Shown: one piece after another, positions 25,701-39,234 of the stretch
How the letters are laid out: each line of letters begins with the position of its first letter
Position numbering within the stretch: the first letter of the stretch is position 1
Source: Aphidius gifuensis
Lineage: Eukaryota; Arthropoda; Insecta; Hymenoptera; Braconidae
Assembly (NCBI RefSeq): GCF_014905175.1
Contig: NC_057792.1
Location: forward strand, 20,280,963-20,344,962
Reading direction: 5' to 3'
Length of the DNA: 64,000 nucleotides
Made by a program: the position numbers and the translations under genes
Notes under the pieces: model-generated
Seen by the model: only the letters and a program-made list of their open reading frames with translations
What the model was told of the DNA's origin: nothing
The model's database searches: none

Positions 25701-27151
25701 ATATTTTCTTAATCTTATCAAAAAAAAAATTGATGAAACCGTTAACGTTTATTGAAGTACAATTTTTAAAAATATTTTTAATAATTTGGTAATTATTATT
25801 TTTGCTTAATTTATTGGAAAAAAGCTTTTATTGATGTTTAATTAAACATAGCTGAAAAAACAATTTAACAACAATTTTTTATCGCAATATTTTGTAATTG
25901 ATAAATTGCTTAAAAAATAAATAATAAATTTTAAAATTATTATTTAAACAATTTATTTAATTTTTAATTTAAAAAATAAATTATTTTTATTCTATAAAAA
26001 AATTTAGAATTTAAATTATTTATTGTTTAAATAATTTTTTTATAAATTTTTTTTTTTTTTTTTTTAAATAATAAAATAAAAGCTTTGTTTTTTAAAAAAT
26101 AATAATTATTTATTTTTATTGTTTTTCAACGTGTTTTTTATTTTTTAAATTTATTGTTTCGATTTTTTTTTTCTAGAATAATTCGTAATTTCTGTTTTTA
26201 ATTTATTTTCATTACTATAAATGTATAATTGACGTTATAAAATTAAATCTAATATCATGCCAAATTATTAATCTAAAAAAGGATTAAAAATTCGATGCTC
26301 AATGCCAATGAAATTACGATTCAAATATTTCTCTCAAACTTCATCAATCATTTTATATATCCTAATAAAATCTTTTCTGATGGTTCAAAAAAAAAAAAGC
26401 CATTATTAAACTATATCGATCACTGATCGAGGACCATAAATTCTCTGGATCACGGTTTTAATCATAAAAATTCATTGGGCACGGTTGCCTGACGAATGCA
26501 AAAGAAAAAAAAATTAAAAACGAAACAACAAAAACCTTGATTTGACAACAGAGAATCAAGCAAAAATCTCTTAATTTTTTTTCATTTCGAATTTTAAATT
26601 TCGCTTCAAAAGAAACTGAACAAGGGATGTAAATAAAAACAAAGTAAAGTGCACGATTCTCACCCAGAAGGTCACACAATCATTAATACAAAAAAAAAAA
26701 ATAATATTCCAACATTTCATACAGACAATTTTGTATTTTCTTGGGCGCCCAAGCGTGACTCGAATTTTCTCTCATACACTGTATATGTAACGCCTTGACT
26801 CTTCGTCAACGAAACAAGAAAAAAATTCAAAAAAAAATGTTTAAAAAGTTATTCAGTGAGTTTGCATCAAGTGGCATCAAGCATCAGGCATTATAATACA
26901 ACCTTAAAGAGCGGCTTTATCAAAACTAAATTATCATAAATTATTTTAAATACAATAAATTCATGACTCGTATGAAAAATTCTTATTAATTCATTGTAGT
27001 TTGCATAATTTATTTGTCTTAATGAAATTCTATAAAATTCCAAGAAATTTAAACAAGATAATAATGATTACAATAAGAACACTAAAATTTTAACACGTTA
27101 AATTATTATATTTTTTTTTTATACACCACATTTATTTTTGCAACAAAAAAA

Positions 27152-27181
27152 AAGAAGAAGAAGAAGATGAAGAAGAAGAAA
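27152..27181. repeat. GAA microsatellite
   Basis: (GAA)n interrupted by one GAT. Confidence 0.8.
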
Positions 27182-27924
27182 TTTGACTTTGCGTGCGATA
27201 CTTGAATATATGGATACAAATACATGGACACCAGGGGATCCGAATATTTATTTGATCCTTCTGCGAATAACCAAGTTTGAAATTTTTTATCTTAGGCTGT
27301 ATCTTCTTGGTGATCACAGGTGGCTCTTGTTGATCATGATGATTAATCTGGATGATTGAAAGTGATGTTAGTCGAAATTTTAAATTGCAAAATTCAAAAC
27401 AAATCACATGATGGATAATGGTAAATTTAAGTCATATATTATTTGAGATAAAAATAAGTAAAGCTACTTGTCAACTGCAAAAATAGATGTTTGTATTTGT
27501 ATGAGAAATAATAAAAATATTGAATTGCGAGTTATTCGAGTTTTAATCAATTTAAATATAAGTTGTTAAACGAGTTTTGTACTTAACAAAGTTATTAATC
27601 GAACGATATATTCTGTGAATCGCTAAAATTGCAATGATTATATCGTAGATTTCTTTTTTTTTTTTTTATGAAATTGTATTTGAATTCTTTAGAGTGGATT
27701 TCTATAGAAATTTAGACGATTATTCTTGTGGTAATATTTTATGAAATTAATTCTTTTTTATTTATGAATGAGATTTTTTTTAAATAAGAAAATTTCGATA
27801 TGATTTTTTTATTAAATTAAAAGACTTTTTTTACGTATTTTTTATCCAGTTATTTTATAAATTTTTGCCTGAATTTTAAATGATATTATTTTTAGAAAAA
27901 ACTGTTGAAAAAAATTCTGATTTT

Positions 27925-28265
27925 TTAAATTTTTTATCTGTGAAAATATTAATTATTTTCTATTATTTTAATAAATTCATTTGAGATGATTAAAATTAAA
28001 AAAAATAATTTAAATTTTTTCATCTGTAAAAATATTAATTTCAACATGAAATTAAAAAATTATTTTCTATCGTTTAATAAATTCCTTGAGATGATTAAAA
28101 TTTGAAAAAAAAAATTTTTATTAAATCAGTCAAAAAAAGTTTTAATATTTTAAAAAATAATTTAAATTTTTTTTGTCTATTAAAATATCAATTTTGACAT
28201 AGAATTAAAAAATTATTTTCTATTGTTTAATATAATTTATCAGACACGATTGAAATCGAAAATAA
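27925..28265. repeat. degenerate tandem repeat, three units
   Basis: Three diverged units each contain AATTATTTTCTAT, then TTTAATA, then GAGATGATTAAAAT or a similar string. Unit length is roughly 90-140 bases. AT-rich and non-coding. Confidence 0.55.
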
Positions 28266-28884
28266 AAAAAAAAAAATTCAATATAAAATAAATAAATTTT
28301 TCAGTTATATATTTTTTCTAAAAAAAAAAAAAAAATCTCAAAGCATTTTTTCTTCTCCAGCTATCAATAAACTTCCTCGTTGATTTTTATCAAAATTATT
28401 TAATCCTACTTGTATAATATTTCCGACAAAAAAAAACTAAAAAATCTCTTGATAAATGAATTAGCGATAAGTTGAAAAAAAATTCTAGTAAAATAATGGC
28501 TAATGTCATTAAAATAATCAATTTCAATTAGCCGATGATATTTTTTCCCATAGAAATTAAAAAATCTATATACGTTAATTATTTCTTTGAAAAATTATAC
28601 AGATCGTCGACCCTATATTAATGAGTTACCAATGTTCTATATCAGTAATAATTTACAAACACCCACACAAATTCAAAGATGCGATAAGCCGCAAATTTCT
28701 TATATAAATATAATTCTTCTCAAAGGAAAGAGTAGTATTAAATTTTAAAATAAAAAGGAAGAAGGAAAACTTCAGTCCAACACGATTTAGTACAGGTTGA
28801 GGATAAGAAGAAACAGTGTAAATGGATATACTGATGTTGCAAGCTGTTTTAAAATAAAATTAAAAATTTTAAAAAAAAATTTAC

Positions 28885-29062
28885 ATCCACAAGCGAGTTC
28901 TTGTAATGGAATCTTTGGTAAACATACGAGCTTTGCAACCATGTGATTCTTGATACAAGTCAATAACTCTTTTGGGCTAAATGCCCTAATGAAGCGGATG
29001 CATTTTGACTGGCTCCACAACAAATATTTCGAGATTATACGTCACAGATTCTCCAAGACCAA
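28885..29062 (-). pseudogene. possible decayed coding fragment
   Basis: After a TTTTTCAG acceptor, the minus strand reads GLGESVTYNLEIFVVEPV, meets two in-frame stops, and continues with IDLYQESHGCKARMFTKDS to a GTAAAT donor-like site. The composition is more protein-like than the surroundings. I cannot name a family; it may be chance. Confidence 0.2.
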
Positions 29063-31648
29063 CTGAAAAACGATGCAAAAATAAATTAAAAAAAAAGAGA
29101 TAAAAATAAGAAGGGCCCAAAAAACCACATGAAATTAAAAGACTCGCCAAGGACGTAGGGTCTTTGCTCTGTCCAGGTCAAAACCAAAGAGTATATCTTA
29201 TTTCACATGTGATATCTATTTTTTTTTTTAAAATATATTTATTACTTGCTTGTCTATCTTTTCATGCAAAAAAGCCGAGATATGATTATCATTCTGACTT
29301 CTGCATGTGAAGATAACTGTAGCATAAAATTAAACCACTGATATATTTTTTTTATTTTTTTATTTTGGTAGCAGATTTATTGTCGGGTTTTGAGTCGGGG
29401 AAATTTATTTCTTTAATTTTAATAATTATAGAGTGTTTGATTCACATTTATGTTATTAATTATGATAATTGTATAGTTGAGAATTTTTTATGTAACACTT
29501 ATTTTATTATTAATACACGAAATATAATTATTTTATTTCTGCAAATTTAATTTATGTTTAATGATTAATCAATTCTTAGAGTGTGTATTAATTTTTTTTT
29601 TTTTATTCTATTAATAACTTTGTTTAAATTTAAAAGGAAAAATTTATATTGTTGATATTATTAATGTTTATAAAGATCATTATTAATAATGTTTAAAAAA
29701 TATATTTAAAATATTTTTTTTTTGTGGCGATTAATTAATTTTTAAAAAATATTTAAATTAATTTATTAGATGTTTGTAAATTTTATTTACATATAAAATA
29801 TATTTTTAATAAATAAATATTTGTATGAAAAATATATGTAAGTTTTGTTGAAAATTTTTATCGACAGAAATGCGCTGTGGAATTGAATGGTTACCTGTAA
29901 GAGCGCGCTTATCAACAGGTGAGTTGTTGGAAGTGTAGAAAACTGAGAATATTGTTTCGATAAACTCTTTGAATCCATGGTTTGGTGAGTTACCGATTAA
30001 TCGGAGGAGATTGGTAATAATCACATGGACTTACAGCCTACAGGTGATCACACATTAATCAACGAGATTAAATTGGTTGGCAGGGAAATTAATTTATTGC
30101 CTGGCAGCTGGGAAAGTTCAGGAAGAGATTATTATACTTTGTGAAATAATAATTAATTAGTTTTTAATCAATTAATTAAGTATAGGTGTGTGATTGAAAA
30201 AAAAAAAGATTGAAATTATACCTTTACAATTGTATTAATTATTTACATAATTAATTATTATTAATTATTTTCTATTAATGATATTATTTTTGATGCACTT
30301 TTGTCAATATTCAGAGTAAAATCTCTGCTGAAATAATATTTGTTAGGGAAATCGAAAAACGTAAATGAAAAAAAAAATAAAAAAGTTTAGTGAAAATAAT
30401 TAAATTCAATTCTCGGTGAATCATTCGGTGAATTAAATAAATTCGTTTCATTCTTATTAATTTACATGATTTTTCTATAATAAAAATCGAGTATCATAAT
30501 AATCCTGGTTATAGAAATTCGTAGAAAAATTGGTAAAGAAATCTCCATACAAATTTCTCCACTATAAAAAATATATTTCGAAAAGTTTCTTCACCTGTAG
30601 ATCATAGATCTCTTTCAAATAAAATGACGAAGATTTAAACTAATTTTCCCTGTCGTTTTTTTTTTTCGAATATTTCCAAAGTTTTTCTCATTCGAGACGA
30701 AGAAGATTCTTCTAAATCATTTTTTTCTTTGCAAAAAAATTGTTGGAAAATTTTTTCATTACTAATTCGCTGTAGATGGTAAAAACAGCGTCGTTTTTCG
30801 ATGCAGATTTTAGATCGTATAAATATAGAAATTAAAATAAAACAACAAAAAAGACAACAACTTTCTGATTTTTAATTTTATTTACATTGTATATAATCTG
30901 CATTTTCAATGCCTCATTTAATTAAAACCATTTTCGTAGAAAATCTCTCAAAATCACTTCCAACAAAGGATTTTGTATAAAAAAAAAAAAAAAGAAAAAG
31001 AAAGTGAAAAATTATCTCAGCAAAACAAATAGACTCTTCAGCTACGCGATAAGATGCATCTAAACAACGCATGAAAATGCGATGCACTTTACTGCATCCA
31101 TTAAAATACGAATTTTATATAAAAGTTTTCTTTACAAAATAAAAGAGTAATTAAAAAAAAACTCATCAACATATATTGTAAATTACTGAAGTAAACTGAC
31201 ACTGACAGGGTCCACTGTTCAAAAATATTTCAATGATTAATAATTTCTTTACAAACGATTCATTCAATTAATTATTTTACCACGCAAAATTGCATGAAGA
31301 TGAGAATCACTAAATCGCTCGCCAAGACGCCAAATCTAATTATCAATTACAATGAAGAAAACCGTGAAGCCTATCTTGATAAATTTTCATCTAAAAAAAA
31401 TTCTCAAGCCTTTCAATTTTATTTATCCAATACAAAATTAGATATATTTTATTTTTTAATAAGTTTAACACATTCATGTCAATATAAGACAAAAAAAAAT
31501 TAAAAAATTATTTAAACAAATTCCTCGACACAATGAAAATAATATTTTAATTTTTTATTAAGTAATAATATAAAAATTGTCAAATAATAAGAGATGGTAC
31601 TCACATCATTATGGTGCCTTATTAGTGGCAGAAACTTGGGACTCAAGA

Positions 31649-31692
31649 GTGGGGAGTTCATATAAGACCCGTAGCCAAACAGTTCTCTCAGT
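31649..31692 (+). promoter_or_regulatory. Peritrophin-A core promoter
   Basis: GTGGGGAG (31649-31656) is followed by TATAAG at 31661 and by TCAGT at 31688-31692. The initiator A falls 29 bases after the TATA start, the classical arthropod spacing. The ATG is about 250 bases downstream. Confidence 0.65.
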
Positions 31693-31938
31693 GACCAGTC
31701 CCAACACGAAAACCCATCAGCAAAACTTCTTCGGTTCTTTTACTTTCATTTAACATTTGAATCTTTAAAGAACCAGTCAACTACGCAATTTTTTTATTTC
31801 ATATAATTTATCTGTGAACAGTTTTATTTAAAAACACTAATATATTTAATTTGAATGATTTTAATACTTAAATTTGAGTTATTTAAATTAGACAAATATT
31901 AATTCAAATTTATTCATAATTTTTTGATATTATTTATA

Positions 31939-33973
31939 ATGGGATCGTCACAGATTATTGCATTTATACTTGTTATTTTTGCTGCTGAGGGTAAGTTTAT
32001 TTTTTCAACAAAATTAATCATTTTAATTGTCAATCAATAATTTAATTTACCAACAATCACAATCTATCGATATAAACAATATTATTAAATTATTAGCTAC
32101 ACTATTTGTTTAATAAATTTTAATATAAATAAGAGATAATTTAATAAAAATAATACAAGTTAAAGCTAATTATTAAGTATCAATTTTAATAGGTAAAATT
32201 TATATGTTTATTAAATAAATAATAATTGATTATAGTTATTTTTTTCTTAAATAAAAATCATGCCCTAATTGAGAATTCATATGTATATTTTTTAAAGAAA
32301 GAACTTTCACTTTTGATACACGGGTGAAAATATGAAAGTAACCTAAGAGTATTTTACACTCACCCACCTTTTTTTTATATTTTTTTTTCTTTATATAGTT
32401 ATTATTATCAAATAAGATATATTACTGACTTTTAAAAGTAAATTAAATTTATATATTTTGTATTGGTAATTATGAAAGGTATACATTGGCCTAGTTTGTT
32501 TGTAATTTTTTAATTTATAAATGAATTATCTATAAATGGAAAAATTATATAATTAAATGTAAATGAAATTTAATATATAAAAATACAATTCTACTGATTA
32601 AAAATTAATATTATTATCAATTAAAATTAAATCTTAATTTGTAATTTAATATATTATGATGAGTTTCTAAATAAATCTTGTTGAAACATGTTTTTAAATA
32701 TATTTCCGGTTGGAAAGGTTGAACTTATAGATAAAATAGAAATTACAGATAAATAGCTAATAAAAAAAAAATAACTGATTGAAAATTAAAAACAAAAAGC
32801 ATTGATCCGTGGTATATAACTTTCGTTTTTGGTTAATTCACTTTCGGTGTAGTATCATTGAAAATAAATAAAAAAAAAAATTCTATAAACAAGAAAGTGA
32901 ATAGCTAAACAGGAGTGCCGAGTTTACACATATTATCAAAGTAATTTATATCTATGTAATTTACATAAAGTCAAGCTTCATCTAATGACCCATTTACCTT
33001 TTTTTATTTTTTACTAACAATAAATTTGCCCGTGAATTTTTTTCTAATGCCTCGCTAGACAAATCGAAACGAAATTTCGAATAATAATTATTGAATTAAA
33101 ATAATTAAATTGATAAATTAAATTAGGAATTTTAATTGGCCGATCTAATTAATACTTGTTTTTTGTAAAAAATTTTTTAGCATTATCACAAAAAAATGAT
33201 GAAGATCCATGTCAAACAAAAGCTCGAGTTGTTGGTGACAAAGATTATTGTGATAGATATTGGGAATGTGTAGGTGGTTCACCTCAATTATTTGATTGTC
33301 CAAATGGTTTGGTATTTGCTGGTAAACATCGTGGAGTTACTGAAGGTTGTGATTATCCATGGAGATCAGAATATTGTGAAGGTAAACGTCAAGCAAATGG
33401 ACCAATTGGTGCTGATCATTGTGAATGGCTTTATGGTATTTTTGGTCATGAAAAATCATGCACAAGATATTGGACATGTTGGAATGGTACAGCAACTGAA
33501 CAACTTTGTATTGGTGGTCTTCTTTATAATGAAGCAACACATTCATGTGACTGGCCAGAGAATGTAGTTGGTTGTCAAAAACATCGTGAGTTTAGATTAA
33601 TATGAAAAAATGAAATTTGATTGAGTTGTTGTCATTATATGGAATTTAAATTATTTCAGCATTATGTAATGATGATCCAAATGGTAATGTACCACTTGGT
33701 AAATCATGCAATCGTTATTGGCAATGTCAAGGTGGTTATCCACGTCTTCAAAGATGTCCAGCTATGCTTGTCTTCGACAGAAGATCATTGAGATGTGTCG
33801 TACCACCAACTGAAGATTGTGAGGTACCAACAACACCACCAAGTACTGAAAAAGAATCACCAGATGGTAATATTGAAGAAGAAAATCCTGAAGAAGAAAA
33901 TCTTCCACCTGGTGTTCCACCTTTACCAGCTGGTGCTGTACCTATTGCTCTAAGAAACAGACCCAGAAATTAA
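31939..33973 (+). CDS. Peritrophin-A: Peritrophin-A, Cpap3-type chitin-binding protein
   Basis: Three exons (31939-31990, 33181-33585, 33660-33973) encode 256 residues. A short signal peptide (MGSSQIIAFILVIFAAEG) is followed by three ChtBD2 domains with six cysteines each and an acidic, Pro-rich tail. Landmarks match the insect Peritrophin-A I remember: WLYGIFGHEKSCTRYWTC, GTATEQLCIGGLLYNEA and LQRCPAMLVFDRRSLRCVV. It is secreted and expected to bind chitin in cuticle or a lining matrix. It is the only plus-strand member of the cluster, and it lacks the intron that splits the last cysteine codon in the other members. Intron 1 is about 1.2 kb. The promoter has TATA and initiator elements at good spacing. 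Confidence 0.92.
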
Positions 33974-34636
33974 AAAAAATAAAAAAACAATTTTTCATGT
34001 CGAAACTATCCAATCTTTTTTAAAAAAAATCAAAATTTAAATCTTTTTTTTTTTTATATATATTTAAAATACGAAATGAAAAATTTTAATATTTTTTTTT
34101 TTTTCAATTATCAAATCAATCTTATTCCATTTATCATTTGCAAAAAAAAAAAAAATTATATTTTGAAAAAAATTTAAATTTGAATATTAATTTTTCAAAA
34201 TTAATTTCAATTATTTATATTTGTTTCTTCATATTTCAATTTAACAATCACCCTTAAAAAAACCCAAAAAAAAATTTTGTAAATACTCCCACGAAGGTTG
34301 TCTTTTTATATAAATCGTGTGAGATTTAATCGTATGGTTATTGTACGTGACGTGTTTGAAAATAAGACTATTGTATTATTTTATTTCTATAACGTAATAA
34401 AATTATGTTAAGTAATATTGTTAAAAAATTAATAACAATAATAAACAAAAAAAAAAAAACAAATTTCTCCATCGAAATAACATTATTTCTATACAAAATA
34501 AATTTTATTAATATTTTTTTTTTTATTATTCAAATGTGTGTTATATTTTTAATATTAAAAAAAAATTTTGATTGCCTGATGTAAAATTTTTTTAAAGATT
34601 AAAAATTTGTTGTATACAAATGTCGTATTTAAAAAA
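33974..34636. other. intergenic, convergent 3' ends
   Basis: AT-rich spacer between Peritrophin-A (+) and obst-E (-), with several AATAAA signals. No gene seen. Confidence 0.5.
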
Positions 34637-36491
34637 TTATTGTCCATCAGCACTGAAAAATAAATAGGAAAAATAGTTAAATAATAGAAAAAATATGATG
34701 AAATTAAAGTTTTTGATCATACCATTGAGGATGTTCATCAGGATCCATACAGCTGAGTGTTATTGAGTCAAATAATTGGCCATCACCACAAGTTATCAAA
34801 CGTGGATTACCCTCAACACATGTGATTAATCTTCCACAATCACCAGGAACAGCGAATCTTTAAAAAATAATATTGCAATTTGTGTTTTTGTTAGTTGATT
34901 TGTTAAATTAATTGTGTGATTGAGAAAAGTTGATTGTGTACCTTGGGAATGGCCAAAATTTAGCTGAAGCAGTGTGTTTTGGAACTTTGGTAGGACAGGT
35001 AAATCCAACAATGGCTTCTGGATTACAGTATGGAATTAATTGATCTGGCCATACACATGAATGACTCTTCTCATCGTAAGCGAGACCAGGTGTACATTCT
35101 GCCAAATGTCTTTCACCATAAATACATTTTACATAATTTGTACTGCATGAATCACTTTCTGGATATAAACCAAATTGATATTCACATTCTTCGGTTGATA
35201 ATGGAGTATCTAAAATGTAATTTTTTTTTATTAATTTAATTTTTATAATGGAAATATAAAATACTATTTAGTTTTATAGTTTTTCGAATTTCTAACTCGT
35301 AATATTTAAAAGCTAAATTTCGATTTAAATTTTCGATTTTAAAAATTATTTAATGACGATAAAAATAATTTTGTCGGTAAAGAATATTTATCAAGGATAA
35401 AATACAACTAAAAAATTAACAATAATTAAATTTTTAATTATTATTATTTATAAAAAATTGAAATAATAATTTAAATTATTTCAAACAAAAAAAAAGCTAA
35501 TTTTTCGATTATTTTTTTTCGATAAAAATTATTACAATTTCAAGTAATTTACGTTAAAAATTTTCAACAATTTTTACATTTGTTTAAATAAAAAAATATA
35601 TAAAAGCTACAATTACGTAAATATAAATTAAATATTTGTTTTCTTTTTTAAATTAACAATAAAAAAATGTTAAAATATTTTTGTAAATTTTTAAAAATGA
35701 TATAGGTGTAGAGTTTCAAGAATACTTGAGACGCCGTATGTATTAGCAAAAAATAATAATAATAGTAATATTAATTAAACCTTGTGTTAATAACGCAACA
35801 ATATATAAATAATTATAAATTATAAAAACGACTTGTTAATATATATAAACTTACAATCGGCCTTGCGTTCACCACAATCAACAGCCCAGTTATAATTGCA
35901 ATGATTATGAACAGCCCCATGTCCATCATAAAGAAGACCATTTTCACATTTTTCAAGTGTCAATGTGCCATTTGTACAGAGAAAAAATGAATTACAATCA
36001 GCTGGATTAGCATAAGTTTGTACTCCAAATAATTCTGGACAATTTGGAGCTCCATTTAATGGTGCATTATAAATTGCAAGACCACTAACTAATTTCAAAA
36101 AAAAACAACAAAAAAACATGTATTAATACGTATTGAAATATAATTATATAATTATTAACATGATATTTCCTTTTGGAGAATAAATTTTATCCATATGGCT
36201 CAAGTGAAAGTGATATTTTATACATATTTTTAACATTTTATATTTTCAATCGACATAAAAGATTTCTCAGTGTGTTATAAGTCGAGAAACGTATATTTTC
36301 ATTAAATAATTCACAAAGCATCATTAAAATAATAAAATGAAAAATGCATCAGGATGCTTGAAAGGATGTTCAATGTAATCGTGAATGGTTTATCAATAAT
36401 CGTCTTGAGGATGTTGGTTTTTTTTTAAATTTAAATTCAACTTACCGGTAGAAATGATTCCCGCCAGAACAAATAGATGATTCGAATTCAT
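34637..36491 (-). CDS. obst-E: obstructor-E-like Cpap3 chitin-binding protein
   Basis: Five exons (36446-36491, 35855-36088, 34942-35209, 34723-34857, 34637-34652) encode 232 residues. The signal peptide covers about residues 1-20. Three ChtBD2 domains follow, including NCPELFGVQTYANPADC, SCVWPDQLIPYCNPEAIVGF and KFWPFPRFAVPGDCGRLITC. The wording fits the Cpap3-E/obst-E group. The final exon codes only for the end of the split cysteine plus Ala-Asp-Gly-Gln. An alternative second AG (36085) would break the frame, so the acceptor before 36088 is preferred. It is secreted and binds chitin. TATAAA lies at about 36681-36686 on the minus strand, with GTGGGAG just upstream. Confidence 0.88.
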
Positions 36492-36680
36492 GTTTGTGTG
36501 TGGATTTTATATATACAGTTGTAACTGTTTAATTTTTTAAATTTTAATATTTAATTTCTTGTCTCGTCTGGTACGATACACGACGATATCAAGACCGTTA
36601 CTACTGAAGCGTTTCCGTCAGTTTTACAAGACGATGCTAAAGTCGGCCTCGAAACGTTAACAACATTAAACATAGACCCC

Positions 36681-36727
36681 TTTATACTTTCAAATATACG
36701 ATCACTTTTTCGATATTTTTCTCCCAC
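36681..36727 (-). promoter_or_regulatory. obst-E promoter elements
   Basis: On the minus strand, GTGGGAG (36727-36721) lies about 35 bases upstream of TATAAAGGGG (36686-36677). The ATG is 186 bases downstream of the TATA box. Confidence 0.45.
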
Positions 36728-37553
36728 TTTAATTTTTTTTTTTTCATTACACACCTTTTAAAAAAAATTTTTTCCATTTAAATTATTTTAATAAATTCAA
36801 TTTTGCGACAAATATTCATCGCGGGTTTTTTTTTTTTTTTTTTAATTTTATTATTTTTTTTTTCATCATACATCAAAACTATTATTATGAAATTTTTAAT
36901 TTTTTTTTTTTTTTCAATATAATATTTATAAACAAATAGAGAAAGTTTTGAGATTAAATTTTAACTGGATATTTATTATGTGCATGTTGTTGCACAACAA
37001 AAAGTAAAACATATTATAAATTGGAAAAAAAAAAAAAATTGGATTTATGATTTTCTTTGTAAAAGTATTTATGTATTCAGTTTTTTTCTTTTGTTTGTGA
37101 CAGAACAATGTTACACATCATAAATTAAAATATATGTTAAGAAAATCGAGAGAGTGTTTCGAGAGAGAAAGTAAACTTGTTTAATCTGTTGAAGTTGCTG
37201 AAGTTGTTTTTATTTTATAAATATGGCATCTATTTTATCAATTCAAATTATTTATTATCAAGATATCAAGTGAATATAATTATACGTGACATTTAATTTT
37301 ATGAATCGAAATATTTCAATATTAACCTGATTGTTAAAATCATTTCGAAACTGATAAACTTATCGAAACAAAAAAAAAATATCCAAGTAACTAAAAATTA
37401 ATACAAAATAATAACTAGAATAAACAATAATTAAATGTGTTTTACATCAGACTGAAAATATTTTTTTTTTATTGTGAAAGAATTATTTAAAAAAAAAAAA
37501 GACTAAAATTATTTAAATTATAATTTAACTTTGCGAAATCTTCGAGTAGATAA
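36728..37553. other. intergenic
   Basis: AT-rich DNA with long T runs between obst-E and the obst-D-like gene. No gene seen. Confidence 0.45.
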
Positions 37554-38513
37554 TTAATTTTTTTCCTTGTAATAGTCCTCACTGTAAAAAATGGAACAAT
37601 AAAAATTTAAAACAATGAGAATAAATATTAAAAATAATAAATAAATAATTAAAATAAATTGAAATAAACATTACCAGCCAGGTACATTTTCTGGATCATT
37701 ACATCTGAATGTTAATTCATCGTAGACAGTACCAACATCACACTGTCCTTTTTGTGGTTGAACACCATTTCTGCATATATAAAATTTAGCACAATCATCT
37801 GGATGTGGATAAGTTGGATGTGGTTGTAAAAGACCACCAGGACCACTGACAACTTCATCAGGACAAATAAAACCATCATCAAGTTGATCACGTTTTGAAT
37901 GACATGGTTTTTCCGAATCAATTGCCCAAATACAAGCTGACATTTTATCATCATAAATAAGACCTGGTGGACATGGCATTACAGATGCAACACCATCAAT
38001 ACAATTTACAAAACGATCACACATTGATGGATCTTCATGCTTAAAATATCCATTTGCACGTGGACAACCTTTAGATGGCTGTGGTTGTTCTGCAAAAAAA
38101 ATAAAACACAAAAATATAAATTTAAGCTTATTAACCGGTTTTTTATTAAACCAGTTTTTTCTAAATATAACTTTGACAAAATATTATTTAAAATTTTATG
38201 ATGATATTTGCAAAATATAATGATAAAATATTTAAGGATACTTACGAAGAAGATTACGATCACCACATGGTACATTTGCTGGTAAATCACAAAGTTCTTT
38301 TTTATGATTATCATCTCTAAATACAAGTCCATCTTTACAAAGTTTTTCTTCAGCTATACCATCCTGACAGACATAGTATAAATCACATTGTTCTGAATCA
38401 GCATAAAATGATTTACCAGTTCCATCAGGACACTGAAATTGTGATTGACTTTGAGCAGTTATTGAAATTATTAATAATAAAAAATAATATCCTACAATCA
38501 TTAGCTTAGCCAT
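37554..38513 (-). CDS. obstructor-D-like Cpap3 chitin-binding protein
   Basis: Three exons (38246-38513, 37675-38089, 37554-37581) encode 236 residues. The signal peptide and first ChtBD2 share one exon, unlike the neighbours where the signal peptide has its own. Domain 1 begins FQCPDGTGKSFYADSEQC, domain 2 contains CPRANGYFKHEDPSMCDRF, and domain 3 contains HPTYPHPDDCAKFYICRNG. The last cysteine is split TG|T, and the last exon adds EDYYKEKN. The secreted three-domain architecture is certain. The subfamily (obst-D versus an obst-A paralogue) is inferred from relative similarity and from its place next to obst-A. Confidence 0.85.
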
Positions 38514-38658
38514 GATTATTTTTTAGTTTTATAATTTATTATTTTAACAATGGTCTTAATGTGGGTCTTGATAGAACGATGTTGATGTGACTGGTGAATA
38601 TACTGATCTGTTTTAGCTTGTGCATATTCTTAACACTACCTTCCAATGCATTTCACAA

Positions 38659-38689
38659 CTCCCACCCCTTTTTTTTATATCTCCCAACC
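38659..38689 (-). promoter_or_regulatory. obst-D-like promoter elements
   Basis: Minus strand: GGTTGGGAGATATAAAAA, then GGGGTGGGAG about 10 bases after the TATA start. The GTGGGAG copy lies at 38665-38659. Confidence 0.4.
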
Positions 38690-39234
38690 GAGAAACAACT
38701 CCATCCAATTTCTTCGAAATATAAATATCTCACTTTCCATTAAATTTTAAAACAAAAAAAAAATTATCAATTCAATCAGACATATATGATAAATTTATTT
38801 TTGAAAAAAACAATTTCGATCAGCAATCAAGTTGATTATCCAAGGTCTACCACTACTGGCATTGCCAGAATTTATTACACACAAAAATAGTATATAAAAA
38901 AAATGAAACATAAATCTTGTTTTCAATGATAAAATTATAAAAATAAAATCAACCTTCTGGATGAACGAAGGTGAAAGCAATTACAATGTATTTGACCGGA
39001 AATATATCAAGTTTTTTTTCATTTTATATTTATATATATTTATCAAAAGTAATAAGGAAAAATAAAGTAAATAAATAAATTTCACCTTATTGAATAATTT
39101 TATTAAAAGTAAAAGTAATTACATGTATAAAAATTTAATTTTTTTCAACGATCACGCCATTGAATTATCATTATTTTTTTTTTTTTTTTATAATTCATTT
39201 TGGAGAAAGCGAGAACGTCCTAAATAAAACCTCT
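38690..39234. other. intergenic
   Basis: AT-rich spacer between the obst-D-like gene and obst-A. No gene seen. Confidence 0.45.

Larger units (their letters stand above)
22273..31648. other. 9.4-kb intergenic region
   Basis: Separates the divergent collagen-like gene and Peritrophin-A. It is mostly very AT-rich, with long A/T tracts (24.2-24.7 kb, 25.7-26.2 kb) and microsatellites. Patches of higher complexity lie at about 26720-26810, 28885-29180 and 29880-30080. No gene can be supported. The small open frames here look random. Confidence 0.5.

Noticed and set aside
34908..35011. Separate small gene at the end of obst-E exon 3
   Set aside because: The extra frame is read-through beyond the splice donor at 34941; the domain continues in the next exon.
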